Assembly: GCF_005491425.1 (NCBI RefSeq)
Contig: NZ_CP028083.1
Location: forward strand, 3,224,001 to 3,288,000
DNA: 64,000 nt
Direction: 5' to 3'
From: Lysinibacillus sp. SGAir0095
Lineage (GTDB): Bacteria; Bacillota; Bacilli; Bacillales_A; Planococcaceae
In this document: positions 59,566 through 64,000 of the stretch, in pieces
How the letters are laid out: each line of letters opens with the position of its first letter
Position numbering within the stretch: the stretch's first letter is position 1
Position numbers and translations under genes: made by a program
The notes under the pieces: model-generated
What the model saw: only the letters and a program-made list of their open reading frames with translations
Database searches by the model: none
Told to the model about the DNA's origin: nothing

Positions 59566-60728
59566 TACGCTAAATCCTCCTGGCTGACATACACGATTTT
59601 ATCGAAGAGCTTTGTAAATGCTTCTTCATCTATTAATCCTTTACGTGATTGCAAAGTAACTAGCTTTCCTTCTTCTCGATAAGAATTAGCTGCTTTTAAT
59701 GCTTTTCCAAATAGTGATTCTTCAAAGATTACTCCGACTGTTTGGTATGTGGATGTTTTTGAAGGAATCACCTCGAGAAGTCGATCAACTCGAATGCCAA
59801 AGCCAGTAGCCCCCACTTCTGTTCCAAAGTGCTGTAATAATCCGTCATAGCGGCCACCATTCCCTAAGGCAAAGCCACTGCCTTCAGCAAACACTTCAAA
59901 TAACATTCCCGTGTAATAATTCATATGACTTGATAATGTAAAGTCTAGAGCAACAAATTGTGATAAGTCCGCAACCTCAATCAGTTCAATAAGCTGCTGC
60001 ATATAGTCAAGTGCATCGTTTTTGCGCACATACTTTTCAATATCTTGAATGGTTACAAAATTGGTTGCTTCACTGATAAATTGCAGTAAAGCATCTGATT
60101 TAGTTTTTGGTAGGTTAAAGCTTTCGACGGCTTCTTCAAAGCCAACATAATTACGTTCAACCAATAATGTTCTAAGTGTATCCGCTTGTTCATTACTTTC
60201 TGTGTAGTCTTTCAAAATACAATTTAATACGCCTGCATGACCAATTGTAATTTTGAAAGAATGAATCCCAAAGGCTTGAATTAAATGAATGACCGTAATG
60301 ATAACCTCTGCGTCTGCGAAAACTGTTCGATCACCAATAATTTCAATCCCCATTTGACCAAATTCAGCTGGACGACCACCTTCCGTTTGCTGGGCACGAA
60401 AAACATTTGCAAAGTATGCTAACCGCAAAGGGATTTTTTCCTTTAATAATTTTGAAGTCGCGACACGCGCAATGGGTGTCGTCATGTCTGGGCGAAGAAC
60501 CAACGTATTCCCCTGGCTATCTACTAATTTAAATAAGGAAGCATCATAAATGGCAGATGCTTTCCCCACTGTATCGAAGTACTCCAGGCTTGGTGTTTGA
60601 ATAAAATCAAACCCGCGAGCACGTAAAAATTCGCGTCCGATTTGTCGAACTTCTTCAGTTTTTTCATAAGTAATCGGGAATGTATCACGCATTCCTAATG
60701 GTTTTTCAAACATTTTTATCGATGACAT
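59565..60728 (-). CDS. hisZ: ATP phosphoribosyltransferase regulatory subunit
   Basis: The 387-residue protein resembles a histidyl-tRNA synthetase catalytic core without the anticodon-binding function: [56 protein letters not shown], and [17 protein letters not shown]. It combines with short HisG to form the feedback-regulated first enzyme. ATG 60728 has AGGAAG upstream; 60746 is a longer option. It is the first gene of the operon. Confidence 0.95.
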   Translation of the reverse strand: MSSIKMFEKPLGMRDTFPITYEKTEEVRQIGREFLRARGFDFIQTPSLEYFDTVGKASAIYDASLFKLVDSQGNTLVLRPDMTTPIARVATSKLLKEKIPLRLAYFANVFRAQQTEGGRPAEFGQMGIEIIGDRTVFADAEVIITVIHLIQAFGIHSFKITIGHAGVLNCILKDYTESNEQADTLRTLLVERNYVGFEEAVESFNLPKTKSDALLQFISEATNFVTIQDIEKYVRKNDALDYMQQLIELIEVADLSQFVALDFTLSSHMNYYTGMLFEVFAEGSGFALGNGGRYDGLLQHFGTEVGATGFGIRVDRLLEVIPSKTSTYQTVGVIFEESLFGKALKAANSYREEGKLVTLQSRKGLIDEEAFTKLFDKIVYVSQEDLA

Positions 60729-60793
60729 AATAACACTTCCTACCATTTTTACTTTAGTATACTAGAGAACTAGAGAACTGATATGTTAAAGTA

Positions 60794-60822
60794 ATTCTAC
60801 CCAACATCCTTCAGTTCGTCAA
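60794..60822 (-). promoter_or_regulatory. his operon promoter
   Basis: On the minus strand TTGACG (60822-60817), a 17-base spacer and TAGAAT (60799-60794), about 65 bases before hisZ. No T-box or attenuator is seen in the short leader. Confidence 0.75.
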
Positions 60823-60989
60823 TCAATTAATAGCGTGAATAGCCGTTTTCATTAAATATTATAAAAATTATGACTTCTAATAATATTATACCTTTTAAAG
60901 AATAATAGAAAAACCTTGGCGTTCGACAATGTTTTGTGGAGGTGGGTTGAGTGAGGGCTGAGTTGCTCTTTTGTTTTTGTAGTTTTACT

Positions 60990-61220
60990 TGCTAGATTGA
61001 CTTGTTTACTTGCAAGTTCCCTTTCATTACTTGCGACTTTCGCCATTATACTTGCTACTCTTTCTTTACTTGCGACTTTCTCCACTTTACTTGCGAGTTC
61101 CCCTTCTTTACTTGCGACTTTCATCACATTACTTGCGACTCTTTCCTTTACTTGCGACTTTCACCACATTACTTGCGAGTTCCCCACCTTTACTTGCGAC
61201 TTTGCTCACCTTACTTGCCT
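60990..61220. repeat. Second locus of the 21-bp TTGCGA repeat
   Basis: About ten units of TTGCGA(C/G)TT plus 12 variable bases ending TTAC, mostly 21 bases apart with one 19-base unit. It is the same family as at 24346-24664. Read on the minus strand it gives VASK/ELASK-type peptides in frame, but no ribosome binding site or conserved product supports translation. Confidence 0.85.
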
Positions 61221-61235
61221 GGCTCATCTTTACTC

Positions 61236-61280
61236 CACAAAAAAAGGAACTAAAAGTATTGTTCATACTTTTAGTTCCTT
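61236..61280 (-). terminator. hprK-lgt-ppaX-yvoF operon terminator
   Basis: A 16-base perfect stem (AAGGAACTAAAAGTAT with its complement) over a five-base loop, followed on the minus strand by TTTTT. Confidence 0.9.
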
Positions 61281-61285
61281 ATCAC

Positions 61286-61792
61286 TCAACTTTTTCGTTC
61301 AGCCATTTGCTCTCGTGTATAGATAATGCGCATTGGATTGCCGCCGACCATACTGCCAGCCGGGACATCTTTATGCACAAGTGTAGCTGCGGAAACAATT
61401 GCGCCATCACCAATGACAACACCAGGCAAAATGGTAGAATTGGCACCAATCATGACTTCACTGCCAATTTTCACATCCCCTAAACGATATTCTTCAATTA
61501 AGTATTCGTGAGCTAATATCGTGGTGTTATAGCCGATGATGGTATTATCTCCGATTGTAATTCTTTCAGGAAACATGGAATCTGGCATCACCATCAAGGC
61601 AAGTGATGTCTTTTCACCAATCTTCATATGTAAAAACGTACGATAAATCCAATTTTTCATACTCATAAACGGCGTAATGCGGCCAATTTGAATAAAAATA
61701 AAGCATTTCATTACTTTCCAAAATGACACCGTTTGATAAACTTTCCATAATGAGTTTGCACCTTGAACAGGGTATCGTTCCGTCCTTCTCAT
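61286..61792 (-). CDS. Left-handed beta-helix acyltransferase (YvoF-like)
   Basis: The 168-residue protein has hexapeptide repeats from about 75 (ERITIGDNTIIGYNTTILAH, VKIGSEVMIGANSTILPG, VVIGDGAIVSAATLVHKDVP) and ends GNPMRIIYTREQMAER, as in the CysE/LacA-type acetyltransferases. It probably transfers an acetyl group to an unknown acceptor. ATG 61792 has GGAGGAG upstream and overlaps the ppaX end. It matches YvoF in the conserved hprK operon. Confidence 0.88.
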   Translation of the reverse strand: MRRTERYPVQGANSLWKVYQTVSFWKVMKCFIFIQIGRITPFMSMKNWIYRTFLHMKIGEKTSLALMVMPDSMFPERITIGDNTIIGYNTTILAHEYLIEEYRLGDVKIGSEVMIGANSTILPGVVIGDGAIVSAATLVHKDVPAGSMVGGNPMRIIYTREQMAERKS

Positions 61793-61796
61793 CAGA

Positions 61797-62432
61797 TTAA
61801 GACTCCTCCACAATCGTTAATAGGTCAGACATATGCTGTAAAATATAGTCCGGATTAAACTGTCTTAAAAAATCTTCTCCTTTGATGGACCATGCGACAC
61901 CAGCTGTTTTCACACCTGCATTTTTTCCTGCTTCAATATCATGATAATTATCTCCAATCATCATGACATCTTCTTTATCTACACCCAATTTTTCGATGGC
62001 TAGTAGTACGGGCTCTGGATCAGGCTTTACATTTTTCACACTGTCCACACCAACCCAAAATTCAAATAGATGTTTTGCCCCCATTAGAACTAATCCTTTT
62101 TCGATCGTATCCCGTCTCTTGGTTGAAACGATTGCTAGACGGATGCCTTTTTCTTTGAGTTTTTCTAAAGTATGGACTACTCCGTCGTATTCTGTCACTA
62201 ATGTGTCATGATTGGCATAATTCCATTGTCGATATTTCTCAATCATTTCGTCGACTTCATCCGGCGTTAATTGTTCAAAGGTTTCTTTTAATGACGGACC
62301 TATGAAATCCATGCAATCTTTTGGCGAATATTGCCCAGGAAATCTTTCCTCTAATACATTCATAAATGTCTGGATAATTAAATCATTTGTATTTAATAAC
62401 GTTCCATCAAAATCAAACAGCAAGGCTTTCAT
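61797..62432 (-). CDS. ppaX: Pyrophosphatase PpaX (HAD hydrolase)
   Basis: The 211-residue protein has HAD motif I DFDGTLLNTNDL (D9, D11), motif II IVSTKRRDT, the lysine in VKNVKPDPEPVLLAIE and motif III GDNYHDIEAGKNAG. In this operon it hydrolyses the pyrophosphate released when HprK/P dephosphorylates HPr-Ser-P. It lies between lgt and yvoF. Confidence 0.93.
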   Translation of the reverse strand: MKALLFDFDGTLLNTNDLIIQTFMNVLEERFPGQYSPKDCMDFIGPSLKETFEQLTPDEVDEMIEKYRQWNYANHDTLVTEYDGVVHTLEKLKEKGIRLAIVSTKRRDTIEKGLVLMGAKHLFEFWVGVDSVKNVKPDPEPVLLAIEKLGVDKEDVMMIGDNYHDIEAGKNAGVKTAGVAWSIKGEDFLRQFNPDYILQHMSDLLTIVEES

Positions 62433-62478
62433 ACGAATATTGCAACTCCTTTATCTCTTTACGAGCTCCATTTATTGC

Positions 62479-63354
62479 TTACTTTTTCTTCCCTTTGTTC
62501 TTAACATTTTTTTTCGTATTATGATTAGTATTTTTCTCGACATCAAGATAGCGAACAACAGGGCGAACCTTCATTCTTCTGTAAACAATGAAAATAATAC
62601 CGAACACAATTGCTAATATCGAAACAACTTGGGCAGAACGCAATTCCCCAATCAGATACAGACTGTCTGTTCTCATGCCCTCAATATAAAAGCGACCGAT
62701 TGAGTACCAGATCATATAACTGAAGAAAATTTCTCCTCGATGTAAGTTCACTTTTCGGAAAGAAAGTAGAATAATCAGACCAATTACATTCCACATTGAT
62801 TCATATAAGAACGTTGGATGAACATATGTACCAAGATCTTGAACATACATCTGTTCAATAATCCAATTTGGAATCATTAGATTTTCCAAAAACTCACGGG
62901 ATACTGGTCCACCATAGGCTTCCTGGTTCATAAAGTTGCCCCAACGGCCTATAATTTGTCCAATTAAAAGACTCGGTGCAAGTATATCTGCTACCTTTAA
63001 AAAACTAAACCCTTTTTTCTTGCAGAATATATAAGCTGTAATTACAGCACCAATTAAAGCACCATGAATGGCGATACCACCATTCCAAATTTGAATAATT
63101 TTCTCTGGATTAGCTCCGTAATACTCCCATTTCATCGAAACATAATAAATGCGAGCAGAAATAATCGAGATTGGAATCGCCCAAATCAACATATCCGCTA
63201 AAAAATCTTCAGGCAATCCTCTTTTTACAGCCTCTCGTTGTCCTACAAAATAGGCCAGGACAATTCCGAGAGCAATTAAGATTCCATACCATCTTACTTC
63301 AATGCTCCCAAGTGAAAAAGCAACCGGGTTGATTGCAAGTAATACCTGTTCCAT
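62479..63354 (-). CDS. lgt: Prolipoprotein diacylglyceryl transferase
   Basis: The 291-residue membrane protein has about seven helices and the Lgt signature GRWGNFMNQEAYGGPV near 150, with IHGALIGAV near 110 and ESMWNVIGL near 205. It adds diacylglycerol to lipoprotein cysteines, for example the binding protein of the iron transporter in this window. The C-terminal tail is lysine- and asparagine-rich (NTKKNVKNKGKKK). It lies 44 bases after hprK. Confidence 0.96.
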   Translation of the reverse strand: MEQVLLAINPVAFSLGSIEVRWYGILIALGIVLAYFVGQREAVKRGLPEDFLADMLIWAIPISIISARIYYVSMKWEYYGANPEKIIQIWNGGIAIHGALIGAVITAYIFCKKKGFSFLKVADILAPSLLIGQIIGRWGNFMNQEAYGGPVSREFLENLMIPNWIIEQMYVQDLGTYVHPTFLYESMWNVIGLIILLSFRKVNLHRGEIFFSYMIWYSIGRFYIEGMRTDSLYLIGELRSAQVVSILAIVFGIIFIVYRRMKVRPVVRYLDVEKNTNHNTKKNVKNKGKKK

Positions 63355-63398
63355 TCAAATACCCCTCTCGTCTTTAAAGCAACGTTTCTAAAAGTTAG

Positions 63399-64000
63399 TT
63401 AATAGTCATCCATTTCATCCTGAATTGCAATCACTTCGTCTAATCTTCTAGAAAATTCTTGTGCCGCGTTCACACCCATTTTTTTCAAACGGTAATTCAT
63501 GGCAGCCACTTCTATAATTACAGATACGTTTCGCCCTGGTTGAACAGGAATCGTCAACTTGGTAATATCTGTATCAATAATTTTCATTTTTTCTTCATCC
63601 AAACCTAATCGATCATAGGTTTTTTCCGGATCCCAGTTTTCCAACTCAATAATCAATGTAATTCGCTTTGTAGGACGGATAGCACTTGCTCCAAATAGCG
63701 TCATAATATCAATGATACCAATACCTCGAATTTCTAACAGATGCTCTAATAGAGGTGGTGGACTTCCGATTATTAAGTCTTCAGTTTCTTGTCGAATTTC
63801 TACACAATCGTCAGCAACCAGTCTATGGCCTTTTTTAATAAGCTCAAGTGCAGTTTCACTTTTCCCTACGCCACTTTTCCCGATGATTAATACCCCAATT
63901 CCATATACATCGACAAGAACACCATGAACTGCTGCGGTAGGCGCTAACTCACTTTCTAGGTAATTGGTAAGTCTACTTGAGAAACTAGATGTTTTCATGG
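63399..64000 (-). CDS. hprK: HPr kinase/phosphorylase (partial, N-terminus beyond window)
   Basis: About 200 C-terminal residues are visible of an expected 310. The P-loop [20 protein letters not shown], the [12 protein letters not shown] that contains the catalytic aspartate, [20 protein letters not shown] and the K3 loop region are present. It phosphorylates Ser46 of HPr and Crh in response to sugars and removes it again. The frame is open to the window edge, so the ATG at 63998 is internal. Confidence 0.96.
   Translation of the reverse strand, partial: MKTSSFSSRLTNYLESELAPTAAVHGVLVDVYGIGVLIIGKSGVGKSETALELIKKGHRLVADDCVEIRQETEDLIIGSPPPLLEHLLEIRGIGIIDIMTLFGASAIRPTKRITLIIELENWDPEKTYDRLGLDEEKMKIIDTDITKLTIPVQPGRNVSVIIEVAAMNYRLKKMGVNAAQEFSRRLDEVIAIQDEMDDY

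Noticed and set aside
60747-60851. T-box riboswitch controlling the his operon
   Set aside because: The leader after the promoter is only about 60 bases, with no specifier loop, T-box sequence or terminator pair.

Overview
The window comes from a low-GC, endospore-forming Gram-positive bacterium of the Bacillales. Gene order closely follows Bacillus subtilis (hprK-lgt-ppaX-yvoF, his operon, trxB, yvcIJK-whiA-crh, clpP, cggR-gapA-pgk-tpiA-gpmI-eno, secG-est-rnr-smpB-ssrA). A CotF-type spore coat protein is present. The tmRNA tag (AGKQQNLAFAA) and overall protein similarity suggest the Planococcaceae/Caryophanaceae (Lysinibacillus, Solibacillus or relatives), but this is inference.

Positions 1 to about 19,825 are an AT-rich accessory region that abuts the 3' end of ssrA and looks like an integrated genetic element. 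Its right end carries a tyrosine integrase, an XRE repressor with a divergent operator region, an excisionase-like protein, a DUF3987 helicase/primase-like protein, four iteron-like repeats that resemble a replication origin, and a replication-relaxation protein. Left of this core lie small membrane proteins, decayed zinc-ribbon genes, an HNH endonuclease and a serine recombinase. Further left is cargo that looks like phage defence: a Dodola-like pair (DUF6414-like protein plus ClpB-like AAA+ ATPase) followed by a HEPN-motif protein, and an AlwI/FokI-like restriction endonuclease with an unknown helical partner, opposite a partial PD-(D/E)XK protein. The left end of the element was not found in the window.

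Positions 19,826-34,528 are chromosomal. They hold trans-translation and RNA decay genes (ssrA, smpB, rnr), an esterase, secG, a bile-acid/Na+ symporter family protein, an alkaline phosphatase behind a clear PhoP box, and an iron ABC importer divergent from two amidotransferase-fold proteins across Fur boxes. Two exporters follow. Two intergenic spaces hold a shared 21-bp repeat family (24.3-24.7 kb and 61.0-61.2 kb). One holds a 28-copy, 52-bp tandem array (34.8-36.3 kb).

Positions 36,487-64,000 run mostly on the minus strand. They contain the CggR-controlled glycolytic operon, a glutaredoxin-like protein, a CotF-like coat protein whose terminator is interrupted by an ISL3 insertion sequence with an 8-bp target duplication, tRNA-Arg(CCG), CtsR-controlled clpP, crh-whiA-yvcK-rapZ-nudix, trxB, a TPR protein, a histidine operon that lacks hisA, and yvoF-ppaX-lgt-hprK. 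The last gene is cut by the window end.
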